DNA from: an uncultured Ruegeria sp.
GTDB lineage: Bacteria; Pseudomonadota; Alphaproteobacteria; Rhodobacterales; Rhodobacteraceae
Direction of reading: 5' to 3'
Assembly (NCBI RefSeq): GCF_947497005.1
Contig: NZ_CANMFF010000022.1
Coordinates: 1 to 64,000 of the forward strand
Length of the DNA: 64,000 bases
The notes under the pieces were generated by a model. It had not been told where the DNA came from. It did not search any database and saw only the letters and a list, made by a program, of their open reading frames with translations. Positions 10,001-18,112 of the stretch are shown here, piece after piece; within the stretch, counting starts at the first letter, position 1; each line of letters begins with the position of its first letter. Made by a program: the position numbers and the translations under genes.

Positions 10001-10313
10001 GATTAACAGCATTGAACTCAACGTGGCCAATCAGCCGTCGCGCATGACACTGGTTTACCGCGCGATTTTCGGTCGACAGGCCACGGTGGAGGATGCGGCA
10101 AAGTTGGATGCTGCGGCAAAGTCGGCGCTCGATACCGTAAAGATTAAGAATTCTGAACAGATCGGAGACCTCATCACCACAAACAGAGAAGAATTTCTGA
10201 AACAGTACAAAGCGGGCGAGGTGGAGCTGCAAATCAGGATTCAGTCGGTTCCGGATTCGTTTGTAGTGACAAACCTTTACCCATCTGCGCCCTTGGACAA
10301 GGCCAATGGCTAA
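7002..10313 (+). CDS. Large exported protein, unknown function
   Basis: A 1103-residue protein with a clear Sec signal peptide (MRLLIAILAIFPTFAFA), so it is predicted to be periplasmic or secreted. I recognise no catalytic domain. The middle (about 480-680) is acidic and Ala-rich with four or more cysteines that could form disulfides. A Gly/Pro-rich linker (GGGSGKPPPGGG) near residue 930 separates a C-terminal domain. The gene starts with a good Shine-Dalgarno (cggaggctatc-ATG) and overlaps the next gene by 8 bp, so it heads a four-gene operon. Its size and its partners suggest a cell-envelope machine or a secreted effector, but this is only inference. Confidence 0.7.
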   Translation: MRLLIAILAIFPTFAFAEGQQRAWTDYRSQSPLMDQSIVVVHEPAQNETFVILTEPPSKVFVARETIFSKEFPEKLKSIHTFKQRIGVDGAVKDILLTFEMLDEANLADVVARLNMLFYGTDYKANYKAFRPGSWSSKIGPVRRVAAPNLSVGPRDIGTWLVDQAQAFEPLDGEPTLSSQTATAGELLKRKASVYRSVEPGLMLLIIDRGLPLNDQVVQLRKFLIDTDLILGGIVDDRETPTRLGIVGRERDEPLTNAPPLRIDTFLTLAANRSKDLAQSYERNMPFAGRAVTPVVTRNVDFLDSQLQKLIRGYSWGADWAPILLSQELTHTEYGHILNITDQMLKSWSMAGDIEYANFPYLPPAEFPDPLGLWNALEDAGNPIKELTFNWNTAGSAFWAEHEGLFIMTMPKTGALPVSYIPDVAGDEASDAADDIRAAEDRYFAFFAGHRDAMLTRVAQYAAIHQMFQRYPLTAARSEPMVDPAQYEARWSGLVELTKAALVEVSEFNEPLAQTAAQGCDLEHYVQAATSDDFDDLRQNAKDALEPFSREEFDDVAMALVDVRQFLEARFGALMAEEDAYYEAGAIFSADADTYNNRVDQCQNAPLLATGCGELDAEFARLTARDAELTAMFNAFEMRAALRDDFMRRFRDLQSNRELRDALKLSGSCEAAVVTIQNRLPVSTESVYITPSVVISVPWSDWDGVGGHNLNGRTVDVVVDRSLKSGEVKIDPSGNVVRVSEAGKAHKAEIAREFERRRTAYMQGSPRFQKKFETDLASLTARAAVPPKPFTAATLQRNAVATPGRGARRFEGDTHFFVDAVKVEPEAAKMVELTSLARAQNADVVMARNGRQVLVYDSSGNPPIVYQTHSPSAALSKVHELSTAKATSARGDGPIRIVTEGISTAEAKANTKILSIKDHLEAGARTALEGGGSGKPPPGGGVAKYLFPDGPRPDGGGGIFGRMLTLREGDPIRLGLFFKRKKIDWNGAVIKSAQLDGNRVINSIELNVANQPSRMTLVYRAIFGRQATVEDAAKLDAAAKSALDTVKIKNSEQIGDLITTNREEFLKQYKAGEVELQIRIQSVPDSFVVTNLYPSAPLDKANG

Positions 10314-11190
10314 TACTTCACTCGACTGGACACGCGGGCTTGGTGACATCGCGATACTTACTGCTGTTCCCCTGACGCTAGACGATTTTCGCGCCGACAT
10401 TGCGGCGCGATCGCATCGTGACGTTCGTGCAGTTCGCGGGGATTATGCCGCGACCGGCCTCGCTGGAAGGCGAGATGACAGCTTGGAGGCCGCGTGGGGC
10501 GGTGCCCGTGCGCAGGTTGCGGAGCTTGTCACGCGTCTGTTTGAAGGGTTGGATCCCTCCCGCTTTGCCTATGTCACGACAGATGCCAGAAGCGAGGACA
10601 TCTACAAGGCTACGGCGACGGGTGCGAAAGTTCTGTTGGTTCTTGCCCACTGGCGCGGGCCCGGTGTTGCGGAGAACGACTTGCGGTTGGGGATGCTGAA
10701 GAGGATCGAAGACACCCTGCCAGAGGTCGGCACTTTTTTACGGGTGCACCGTTATTCTGACCACCTTGAAGACCTTGCTTATCTGGCAGATGCACTCTCC
10801 GACTGGGTGCATCAGACTCCAAGTCTTGCGATTACTCGTCGTACCGCTCTGGAAGATGCGGCGCCGGATCACGTTGTGCCGGGAAACTGCCTTGAACTAC
10901 GCGACGGCTTTCACAAGGCCGAGGACGTTGCGTTACAACTTGACGAAGCCTGGAGTGGCGTTTGTGAGCTTGTGATTTGCCACTCGGAGTACCTTGCTCT
11001 GGCGCTGAAAGAAGGCCGCGACGACCGGTTGATTATCACTAATCAAACCGCGAAGGATCCGTTTCGCGTTTTACCTGAAGTGCGCGAGATGTTGCTTCGG
11101 GCCCAGCTTAGCCCGTTCGCTTATTGCGATGAACGGGCGAGTGTTTTCGAAATCTTTGAAAGAGGACTCCGCGAACATGCATTCCATTGA
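10306..11190 (+). CDS. Possible CHAT/caspase-like protein
   Basis: A 294-residue cytosolic protein, second gene of the operon. Two segments recall the CHAT caspase-like peptidase fold: a strand followed by His (KVLLVLAHWRG, His115) and a later strand followed by Cys (CELVICHSEYLALAL, Cys225), then a RLIITNQTAKDP strand and a helix. That order (His before Cys, Cys at the end of a hydrophobic strand) matches caspase-type dyads. The 110-residue spacing is larger than in typical CHAT domains, however, and I could not confirm the fold. It overlaps the first gene by 8 bp and the third by 14 bp. If it is a peptidase, the large exported partner or the small membrane proteins could be substrates. Confidence 0.4.
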   Translation: MANTSLDWTRGLGDIAILTAVPLTLDDFRADIAARSHRDVRAVRGDYAATGLAGRRDDSLEAAWGGARAQVAELVTRLFEGLDPSRFAYVTTDARSEDIYKATATGAKVLLVLAHWRGPGVAENDLRLGMLKRIEDTLPEVGTFLRVHRYSDHLEDLAYLADALSDWVHQTPSLAITRRTALEDAAPDHVVPGNCLELRDGFHKAEDVALQLDEAWSGVCELVICHSEYLALALKEGRDDRLIITNQTAKDPFRVLPEVREMLLRAQLSPFAYCDERASVFEIFERGLREHAFH

Positions 11191-11572
11191 CACTCCAATC
11201 GGCCGCGCCGCGCAGAAAGCCCTCGACGGGCTGAAGACCAACGACATGGGCGGCGACCGCGCGAACCTTTTAGCTCCATTTGAAACCGGGCGCGCGGCGG
11301 CGCGGCTTTGGTTGAACACGGTCAGCTTCATTCTGGTTGGTGTCGCGGTCTCCCTCGTCATCCTTGTGATCATCTACCGCTCCGACCCAACGGCGCTTGC
11401 GGCGTTTTCGACACTTCTCGGACTTGATGTCGCGGCGGCGGTAGCGCTCATCCGGAAAAATGCCCGTGATCTGGCCGAAATGGATTTGGCGCAGGACCTG
11501 CTTCAAGGGCTGCCGAACGAACATCGCAAGGACCTGCTACTCGCAATAATTTCAAACAAAGAAACTTCGTAA
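11177..11572 (+). CDS. Small two-TM membrane protein
   Basis: 131 residues with a hydrophilic N-terminus, one strong membrane helix (LNTVSFILVGVAVSLVILVII), a second weaker hydrophobic stretch (AFSTLLGLDVAAAVALI) and a charged cytosolic C-terminal tail. The ATG at 11177 was chosen because it matches the overlap with the upstream gene; a longer frame from 11129 lies inside that gene. Third gene of the operon. No family recognised. Confidence 0.6.
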   Translation: MHSIDTPIGRAAQKALDGLKTNDMGGDRANLLAPFETGRAAARLWLNTVSFILVGVAVSLVILVIIYRSDPTALAAFSTLLGLDVAAAVALIRKNARDLAEMDLAQDLLQGLPNEHRKDLLLAIISNKETS

Positions 11573-11584
11573 AAGGAGAATTAG

Positions 11585-12076
11585 ATGGCTGACTACAAAT
11601 TCTGGTTTACTCTGGCGGTGGCAGCGGGCGTCGGTGTTTTTGCCTTCGCCTTGCAAAATCGTGTGGGCGGTCTCGAGCAGGGGCTTGAAAGCGAGCGGGT
11701 GCTTCGCACCGATTTGCAGGAATCCCTTGACGCAACTCGCAACCAGCTCACAGCGATGGAGACCTTACATGCGCAAGGGGTTCAGACGCTTAGTGACAAG
11801 ATCGACAATTTGGCGCATCCGGTCAAAATTGCTGACACGTTGCTCGAAGGTGATCGTAAAGCGGCATTGCTTGATGCCATGTGGACCGAACACGGTGGAT
11901 CGCTTGCCGGAAGTAGCGCGCTTGCGGCGCATGTCGCACAGATCATAGCTAACGAATACAGCTCTGAACTGACAGGAAACATTGAGTCGATTGAAGCGCA
12001 GGATATCGCAGAAGTACTTGCAGAAAGCGTTGTGTTTGCAGAACTTGTCGCTAAGCTCGCGGCGGATAGAAACTAG
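11585..12076 (+). CDS. Membrane-anchored coiled-coil protein
   Basis: 163 residues: one N-terminal membrane anchor (FWFTLAVAAGVGVFAFAL), a heptad-rich coiled coil (about residues 25-75), and a C-terminal helical part. It follows the two-TM protein by 12 bp with a good ribosome binding site (aaaggag) and ends the operon. A short inverted repeat (tagac...gtcta) follows the stop but lacks a T-run. Probably a structural or oligomerising membrane partner; no family recognised. Confidence 0.6.
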   Translation: MADYKFWFTLAVAAGVGVFAFALQNRVGGLEQGLESERVLRTDLQESLDATRNQLTAMETLHAQGVQTLSDKIDNLAHPVKIADTLLEGDRKAALLDAMWTEHGGSLAGSSALAAHVAQIIANEYSSELTGNIESIEAQDIAEVLAESVVFAELVAKLAADRN

Positions 12077-12301
12077 ACCTTATAGTCTATACAGCGTAAG
12101 GATAAGCCAACACCCACTACCAGACAGGTTCTATCAGAGTTCAACGTTCGTTGACGAAAAGCCATGGTTGCGTTGGCGTTCTTTGTACCAGCAATTTTGC
12201 ATGCGAAATACGACCACGACAAATAACAGCGCTCAACAGAAATAGCGACATCTATGCGCTGTTGCGCCCTCGAAAACGGACATTAAGGCATCCAGTTTGA
12301 A

Positions 12302-12810
12302 CTATCGCTTATCCCGAGTCTCGATGATTGATCCCGGTTGCGGCGAAAACACAGCTTGATATCCACCTGTTTTGTAGAGAATGAACGTCTGGTCTGGGGA
12401 AACCCCCTGCGAGGCAACAAATAGCACGCCGCAAGCGCGAGCATTTTCTGCGTGAGCAAAGGCTCGACAACAAATGTCCGGTGAGTCCGCCCTGCGGTCG
12501 CTCAAGCAAGTCGCAGCGAATGTCTGCATCAAGCCTAAAGCAGACCTTTCACCTTCAGCCATTGCCCCTTTGGTTGCTGCCTGCATTAACATGTCAGCAT
12601 CGGACAATGCTCTCTTGGCACTTTCCTGCGTTTCGATGGCCAGCACCTCCTCGCTCTCGGATAGATAGAACTGGCGGAACCTGTGAACCGAACTCTTGCT
12701 GATGCCATCGAAACGTCCCGTAATGCCCCTCACTCCATCGTCAGTTTGATGATGAAGTTGATCAGGGCTTCCCGCTCTTGATGCTTCAGGACACTGAACG
12801 TGTGAGCCAT
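12302..12810 (-). CDS. Hypothetical protein with 26-residue lead ORF
   Basis: Two overlapping minus-strand frames. A strong ribosome binding site (ggagg at 12818-12822) precedes an ATG at 12810 that encodes 26 residues (MAHTFSVLKHQEREALINFI...), ending at 12730. A GTG at 12733 overlapping that stop starts a 143-residue frame ending at 12302. Either the short ORF is a translational leader, or a frameshift has split one gene of about 170 residues. I do not recognise the protein. The segment ISKSSVHRFRQFYL could be a helix-turn-helix, but this is weak. It lies between the four-gene operon and a truncated metallopeptidase, so it may be debris. Confidence 0.35.
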
Positions 12811-12812
12811 GC

Positions 12813-13340
12813 TCAATCCTCCTCTATGCCCACCTGCGACCACGAGAATACGTGTCAGGCGAACAAATCTTCTATCTGGGCCGTAGATATGTGCTCAAGG
12901 TTATTGATGCTGAGGGTGGGCTGGAAACAGTTCGCCTCAAGGGAAACCGTTTGGAGGTCGTAGCTAAGACCAGAGATCAACCCAAAATACGCGCCCGTGT
13001 TCGCGCATGGTACCGTGTCAAAGGGCGTGATTATATTGCCCGTCGGCTCAAGCTCATGGTCCCATCGTTGCCATGGGTTGAAAAAGAGCCGCCATTTCGG
13101 TTTCTGGAAATGTCACGCCAATGGGGAAGTTGCACCCCCAAGGGCGAGATCATTCTGAACCCGCATCTGATTAAGGCCCCACGCCAGTGCATTGACTATG
13201 TCCTCGTCCATGAAATGGCGCACTTGAAACACCATGATCACAGTTCTGATTTTTGGGCGATCATTGACACCTACGCAGGCGAGTGGCGAGCGGCCAAGCG
13301 TCATCTAGATGGGCTGGTGGAAGTGCTGTTGCGAGACTAG
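12813..13340 (+). pseudogene. YgjP-like metallopeptidase, 5'-truncated
   Basis: Encodes the C-terminal two thirds of a DUF45/YgjP-type metal-dependent hydrolase: REYVSGEQIFYLGRRYVLKV, the QWGSC block, and the zinc motif VHEMAHLKHHDHSSDFW (HExxH plus downstream His). The family usually has about 70 more N-terminal residues. Here recognisable sequence starts near 12822 and an in-frame stop lies at 12804. A GTG at 12852 could start a 162-residue protein, but the N-terminal domain is lost. YgjP-type genes often accompany type I restriction loci; none remains here. The 245 bp up to the next tRNA hold only a short open frame without support. Confidence 0.65.
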
Positions 13341-13584
13341 GTTTTTGGCTCATGTACTACTGCGAAACGCTTATTTGGTGCTTAGCGAGGAAGAATTGCT
13401 GTGGCAGCTACACGCGAATGACGATCAGGTTGCTGCAGGCGAGTTGGCTCGGCGTCGGGTGTTGAAAGCGGTGTCGCAGCATAAATGAGAGGGTAACGGG
13501 AACCCTGCGAGGACCCAAGCCAATATATCGGCAAATGTGCTCGCCGATATTATCTCTAAAGCGCTGTAATTGTTAGGGAAATTT

Positions 13585-13659
<75 letters not shown>

Positions 13660-13742
13660 GCTGTGGGCGGGTGATTAGACTCAAACGAAACGCGGCGCAA
13701 GGGTGTCTGGACGGTTTTTTTCGCCTCCTGTAGAGAAAGACC

Positions 13743-13898
13743 ATGACGGATAAAAATTCACCCAAAAAACAAGGCAAACCCGGGGATGCGCGCGAACAGC
13801 GGCTGAAGGCGGCGCTGAAGGCGAATATGGCGCGGCGCAAGGCGCAGGCCAAGGCGCGGGCGGCATCCGGGGGTAATGCCGACAAGGATGAGGGATAA
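13743..13898 (+). CDS. Small basic protein upstream of murA
   Basis: 51 residues, strongly basic and Ala-rich (REQRLKAALKANMARRKAQAKARAA), with an ATG at 13743 and a stop 6 bp before murA. A short lysine/arginine-rich protein in this position is a familiar feature of Roseobacter murA loci, from my recollection of such genomes. It probably shares the murA transcript. Function unknown; the charge suggests nucleic-acid or ribosome contact. Confidence 0.6.
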   Translation: MTDKNSPKKQGKPGDAREQRLKAALKANMARRKAQAKARAASGGNADKDEG

Positions 13899-13904
13899 GA
13901 GCAG

Positions 13905-15173
13905 ATGGATTCGATTCTGGTGATGGGCAACGGCCCGCTGAACGGTCAGATACCGATTGCGGGGGCCAAGAACGCGTGTCTGACGCTGATGCCCGCGACC
14001 TTGCTGAGCGAAGAACCGCTGACGCTGACCAACGCGCCACGCCTCAGCGACATCAAGACGATGACGGCTTTGCTGCAATCGCTGGGGGCCGAGGTGTCGT
14101 CGCTGCAAGACGGTCAGGTGATCGCAATGTCGAGTCACAACCTGACCAGTCACACTGCAGACTATGACATTGTGCGCAAAATGCGTGCGTCAAACCTCGT
14201 TTTGGGCCCTTTGCTGGCGCGGTTCGGGCAGGCCGTTGTGTCGCTGCCCGGTGGTTGCGCGATTGGCGCGCGTCCGATGGATTTGCATGTCGAGGGGCTC
14301 GAGGCGCTGGGTGCCGAGATCGAGCTTAAGGATGGTTATCTGCACGCCAAGGCTCGGGGCGGTCTGAAAGGCGCAGTACATGAGATGCGCTTTGCGTCTG
14401 TCGGTGCGACCGAGAATATCGTCATGGCCGCCACGCTGGCCAAAGGCACCACGGTTCTGAAGAACGCCGCGCGCGAACCCGAGATCGTCGATCTGGTCGA
14501 ATGCTTGCGCAAGATGGGCGCACAGATTTCGGGCGAGGGGACCCCGACAATCGAGATTCAGGGCGTCGATCGTTTGCACGGTGCAACCCATCAGGTTGTC
14601 ACTGACCGGATTGAGCTGGGCACCTATATGCTGGCCCCTGCGATGTGTGGTGGTGAGGTCGAACTGCTGGGTGGGCGCATGTCGCTGGTCGATTCTTTCG
14701 CGGCCAAGCTGGACGCCGCAGGGGTCAGCGTTGCTGAAACCGAAAAGGGCCTGAAAGTGGCCCGCAAAAATGGCCGGGTGCGGGCCGTGGATGTGGTGAC
14801 TGAGCCGTTCCCGGGCTTCCCGACCGACCTGCAGGCGCAGATGATGGCGCTGATGTGTACGGCCGAGGGCACTTCGGTACTTGAGGAGCGCATTTTCGAG
14901 AACCGTTTCATGCATGCTCCGGAACTTGTTCGCATGGGCGCGAATATCGAGGTACATGGCGGTACCGCGACCGTGACAGGCGTCGAACGCCTGAAAGGTG
15001 CGCCGGTGATGGCGACAGATCTGCGCGCCTCGGTCTCGTTGATTTTGGCGGGACTGGCGGCAGAGGGTGAAACGACGGTCAGTCGGGTCTATCATCTGGA
15101 TCGCGGATATGAGCATGTGGTGCGCAAGCTGGAAGGCGTGGGTGCAAAGATTGAACGGATCAAGGGCGAATGA
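13905..15173 (+). CDS. murA: UDP-GlcNAc 1-carboxyvinyltransferase
   Basis: 422 residues, the normal length for MurA, which transfers enolpyruvate from PEP to UDP-GlcNAc in the first committed step of peptidoglycan synthesis in the cytosol. The N-terminus carries the conserved NGPLNGQIPIAGAKNACL block. The fosfomycin-binding catalytic Cys is in LPGGCAIGARPMDLH, so a fosfomycin-sensitive active site is kept. Late motifs DLRASVSLILAGLAAEG and HLDRGYE are also present. The stop overlaps the DUF2948 start in ATGA, so the two are translationally coupled. Confidence 0.98.
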   Translation: MDSILVMGNGPLNGQIPIAGAKNACLTLMPATLLSEEPLTLTNAPRLSDIKTMTALLQSLGAEVSSLQDGQVIAMSSHNLTSHTADYDIVRKMRASNLVLGPLLARFGQAVVSLPGGCAIGARPMDLHVEGLEALGAEIELKDGYLHAKARGGLKGAVHEMRFASVGATENIVMAATLAKGTTVLKNAAREPEIVDLVECLRKMGAQISGEGTPTIEIQGVDRLHGATHQVVTDRIELGTYMLAPAMCGGEVELLGGRMSLVDSFAAKLDAAGVSVAETEKGLKVARKNGRVRAVDVVTEPFPGFPTDLQAQMMALMCTAEGTSVLEERIFENRFMHAPELVRMGANIEVHGGTATVTGVERLKGAPVMATDLRASVSLILAGLAAEGETTVSRVYHLDRGYEHVVRKLEGVGAKIERIKGE

Positions 15174-15646
15174 CAGACGCAAGTTTTGAAGACGGGCGCG
15201 AAGCCCCGCTGAATCTGGGGGCCGAGGATGCAGATGACCTGCAGGTCATCTCGACCCTGGCGCAGGATGCGGTCTTTCCGGTGACCGAAATGAAATGGCA
15301 ACCATCGCAGCGCCGCTTTGGCCTGTTGCTGAACCGCTTTCGCTGGGAAGACAAAGACGCCGCTGCCCGCCGTGATCGCCCGTTTGAACGGGTGCAGTCG
15401 GTGTTGGTCTTCGATTCAGTTCTGTCGGTGGCCAGTCAGGGCATTGACCGCAGCGAGAAAGACATGGTTATGTCCTTGCTGTCGATCGATTTCGAACCGG
15501 GCGCGGATGGCGCGGGCCAGGTCTTGCTGACCCTGGCGGGCGATGGCGCGATCCGCCTGAAGGTCGAGGCGCTGGATGTCACGCTCAAAGACGTCACACG
15601 CCCCTATCAGGCTCCATCCGGTCAGGCCCCGCATCACCCCGAATAG
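15170..15646 (+). CDS. DUF2948 family protein
   Basis: 158 residues matching the DUF2948 family of alphaproteobacteria (LGAEDADDLQVISTLAQDAV near the N-terminus, RRFGLLLNRFRWE, then ERVQSVLVFDSV). Cytosolic, with no known biochemical role. It overlaps murA by 4 bp and is followed directly by a GNAT gene; this murA-DUF2948-hisD order is conserved in the group. Confidence 0.9.
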   Translation: MTDASFEDGREAPLNLGAEDADDLQVISTLAQDAVFPVTEMKWQPSQRRFGLLLNRFRWEDKDAAARRDRPFERVQSVLVFDSVLSVASQGIDRSEKDMVMSLLSIDFEPGADGAGQVLLTLAGDGAIRLKVEALDVTLKDVTRPYQAPSGQAPHHPE

Positions 15647-16168
15647 ATGCAGAATAAGCGGGGTATTTCTCAGGCGTTCTACAAATCGCCCGAAGGCGTC
15701 GCGCTGCGCCCTGCTACCGTGTTTGACGTGTTTGACCTCAGCCGGGTTCTGATCCGGTCGATCACGCAGCTTTGCGTGGCCGATCACAACAATGATCCGG
15801 AACATCTGAAGCAATGGACCGCAAACAAGGACCCGGCCACCATCCGGGGCTGGTTCAGGCCGGGGTCTCAGATCTGGCTGGCCGAACGGCATGGGCAGGT
15901 GGCTGCTGCAGGAGGCTTGTTTGAGACGGGGAAGATAACCTTGTTGTATGTCGACCCGGATCACACAGGTTTCGGTATGGGCGCCGCGCTGCTCAACCGG
16001 CTGGAGCGGCAACTGACCGAATGCGGCTGCACCGAGGCACATCTGGATGCTACCCGGACCGCGCGGGAGTTCTATTTGAATCACTGCTGGCAACCCGAGA
16101 ACACACCAGGCGACTGGAACGGAATTCCGCAATTCCCCATGCGCAAATCGTTGCACCCCGGGGACTGA
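15647..16168 (+). CDS. GNAT family N-acetyltransferase
   Basis: 173 residues with a GNAT fold. The acetyl-CoA loop of motif A is LLYVDPDHTGFGMGAALLNRLE (about residues 103-124), and the C-terminal FYLNHCW strand is typical. It starts immediately after the DUF2948 stop codon. Substrate unknown; its insertion between DUF2948 and hisD is not part of the minimal conserved order, so it may be a lineage-specific addition. Confidence 0.88.
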   Translation: MQNKRGISQAFYKSPEGVALRPATVFDVFDLSRVLIRSITQLCVADHNNDPEHLKQWTANKDPATIRGWFRPGSQIWLAERHGQVAAAGGLFETGKITLLYVDPDHTGFGMGAALLNRLERQLTECGCTEAHLDATRTAREFYLNHCWQPENTPGDWNGIPQFPMRKSLHPGD

Positions 16169-16229
16169 GGGTTGAGGCCGCGCCCCACGGGCGATATGTC
16201 CCGTGGCGCAACGCCCGGAGTGCCAGATC

Positions 16230-17531
16230 ATGCCCGTCTTCCTAGATATCACGTCTTCCGATTTTGAAGCCGCTTTTCAGACCTTGCTCTCGGCCAAGCG
16301 CGAGGACAGCCCGGATGTAGACGCGGTCGTGGCGCAGATCATCGACGACGTGCGCAACCGGGGCGACGCGGCGGTCATCGAACTGACTGCGAAATTCGAC
16401 CGGCTGGACCTGACACCTGCAACGCTGGCCTTTAGTGCACAAGAAATCGAGGATGCGGTGACGCAGGTTTCGACTGCAGACCGAGTCGCGCTGGAACTGG
16501 CCGCCATTCGCATCCGGGCCTATCACGAAAAACAGCTGCCTTCAGATCACAGTTGGACGGACGAGGCCGGAGCGACCTTAGGCTGGCGCTGGTCTGCGGT
16601 CTCTGCCGCGGGGCTTTATGTGCCGGGTGGGCTGGCCTCTTACCCGTCGTCGGTCCTGATGAATGCTATCCCGGCAAAAGTGGCGGGCGTGGAACGGCTG
16701 GCTATCGTCGTGCCCACGCCGGACGGGAAGGTGAACCCGCTGGTGCTGCTGGCGGCACAATTGTCGGGCGTGGACGAAGTTTATCGCATCGGCGGAGCGC
16801 AGGCCGTGGCGGCGCTGGCCTATGGCACCGACACCATCGCGCCGGTCGACAAGATCACCGGTCCGGGCAATGCCTTTGTGGCTGCTGCCAAACGGCGCGT
16901 ATTCGGCAAGGTTGGCATCGACATGATCGCGGGCCCTTCGGAAATTCTGGTCATCGCGGACAAAGATAATGACCCCGACTGGATTGCGCTGGACCTGCTC
17001 AGCCAGGCCGAACATGACGAAAGCGCGCAATCGATCCTGATCACCGATGATGCTGAATTTGGCCAATCTGTTGCACAGGCCGTCGAGAAACGGCTTGAAA
17101 CCCTGCAACGCCGTGCCATCGCCGGGGCCAGCTGGCGCGACTTCGGCGCCATCATCACCGTGCGCAATCTGGACGAGGCAGCGACGCTGTCGAACCGTAT
17201 CGCCCCCGAACATCTGGAGCTTTGCGTCGCCGACCCTGCAGCACTCAGCGCTAAAACCATCCACGCTGGGGCGATCTTTCTGGGCCAATACACGCCCGAA
17301 GCCATCGGCGACTATGTCGGCGGCCCCAACCACGTACTGCCGACCGCACGTTCCGCACGGTTTTCTTCGGGGCTCAGTGTAATGGACTTTTTCAAACGCA
17401 CCACGCTCAGCCAGATGACGCCCGAAGCCCTGCGCGCCATCGGCCCCGCCGCCGAACAACTGGCGCAATCCGAAAGCCTCGAGGCGCATGGATTGTCGGT
17501 AACCGCACGCTTAAAACGGCTGAACGGCTGA
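16230..17531 (+). CDS. hisD: Histidinol dehydrogenase
   Basis: 433 residues. Catalyses the last two oxidations of histidine synthesis, histidinol to histidine, with NAD and zinc. The ATG at 16230 (MPVFLDITSSD) fits the family; the longer frame from 16203 only adds sequence from the upstream gap. Recognisable blocks are the NAD/substrate loop GLYVPGG, GPGNAFVAAAKR, LLSQAEHDESAQ (zinc ligands), APEHLEL and VGGPNHVLPT. Confidence 0.97.
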   Translation: MPVFLDITSSDFEAAFQTLLSAKREDSPDVDAVVAQIIDDVRNRGDAAVIELTAKFDRLDLTPATLAFSAQEIEDAVTQVSTADRVALELAAIRIRAYHEKQLPSDHSWTDEAGATLGWRWSAVSAAGLYVPGGLASYPSSVLMNAIPAKVAGVERLAIVVPTPDGKVNPLVLLAAQLSGVDEVYRIGGAQAVAALAYGTDTIAPVDKITGPGNAFVAAAKRRVFGKVGIDMIAGPSEILVIADKDNDPDWIALDLLSQAEHDESAQSILITDDAEFGQSVAQAVEKRLETLQRRAIAGASWRDFGAIITVRNLDEAATLSNRIAPEHLELCVADPAALSAKTIHAGAIFLGQYTPEAIGDYVGGPNHVLPTARSARFSSGLSVMDFFKRTTLSQMTPEALRAIGPAAEQLAQSESLEAHGLSVTARLKRLNG

Positions 17532-17575
17532 ATTGATGCAAAGACCCAGACCTTATGGCGCTTCTGTACGTTGCC

Positions 17576-17590
17576 CAACGAAATTCGTTG
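17576..17590. promoter_or_regulatory. 15-bp palindrome before UPF0262 gene
   Basis: Perfect inverted repeat caacgaa-a-ttcgttg in the hisD-UPF0262 gap, about 40 bp before the next start. It has no T-run, so an operator is more likely than a terminator. No regulator can be named. Confidence 0.3.
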
Positions 17591-17629
17591 TTATAGGTCT
17601 GTGCTGACGTAAGGATTGTGACCGTAAAG

Positions 17630-18109
17630 ATGACCTACATCTCGCATATCGAACTGGATGACCGAAACCTGCCGCCGCCAACGCCCGAGATCGAGCAGGA
17701 GCGCAAGGTTGCCATATATGATCTGCTGGAAGAAAACAGCTTTGCACTGCCCAAACGCGATGACCGTGTCATCCCTGATGGGCCGTATCACGTGCAGCTG
17801 TCGATCCGTGACAAACGGCTGGTCTTCGATATCGAAACAGAGGCCAACGAAAAGGCTGTCGAGTTCCATTTGTCGCTCGGCCCGTTCCGGCAGGTGGTCA
17901 AGGATTACTTCCAGATCTGCGAAAGCTATTTCGACGCTGTAAAGTCGCTGCCGCCCAGTCAGATCGAAACCATCGACATGGCCCGGCGGGGCATTCACAA
18001 CGAAGGCAGCCGCGTATTGCAGGAGCGACTTGAGGGGAAAGCCGAAGTGGATACTGACACCGCCCGACGCCTCTTCACGCTGATCTGCGTGTTGCATTTC
18101 GGGAGCTGA
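17630..18109 (+). CDS. UPF0262 family protein
   Basis: About 159 residues from the ATG at 17630 (MTYISHIELDDRNLPPPTPEIEQER...); a GTG at 17618 would add four residues. The sequence fits UPF0262, a small cytosolic family typical of alphaproteobacteria, with the internal block IPDGPYHVQLSI and the terminal HNEGSRVLQERL region. Function unknown. It is followed after 3 bp by a low-molecular-weight phosphatase gene, a neighbour pair that is conserved in the Rhodobacteraceae. Confidence 0.9.
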   Translation: MTYISHIELDDRNLPPPTPEIEQERKVAIYDLLEENSFALPKRDDRVIPDGPYHVQLSIRDKRLVFDIETEANEKAVEFHLSLGPFRQVVKDYFQICESYFDAVKSLPPSQIETIDMARRGIHNEGSRVLQERLEGKAEVDTDTARRLFTLICVLHFGS

Positions 18110-18112
18110 CGC

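Noticed and set aside
14190..15182. 330-codon minus-strand frame opposite murA
   Set aside because: It is antisense to a clear murA and arises from the codon bias of that gene.
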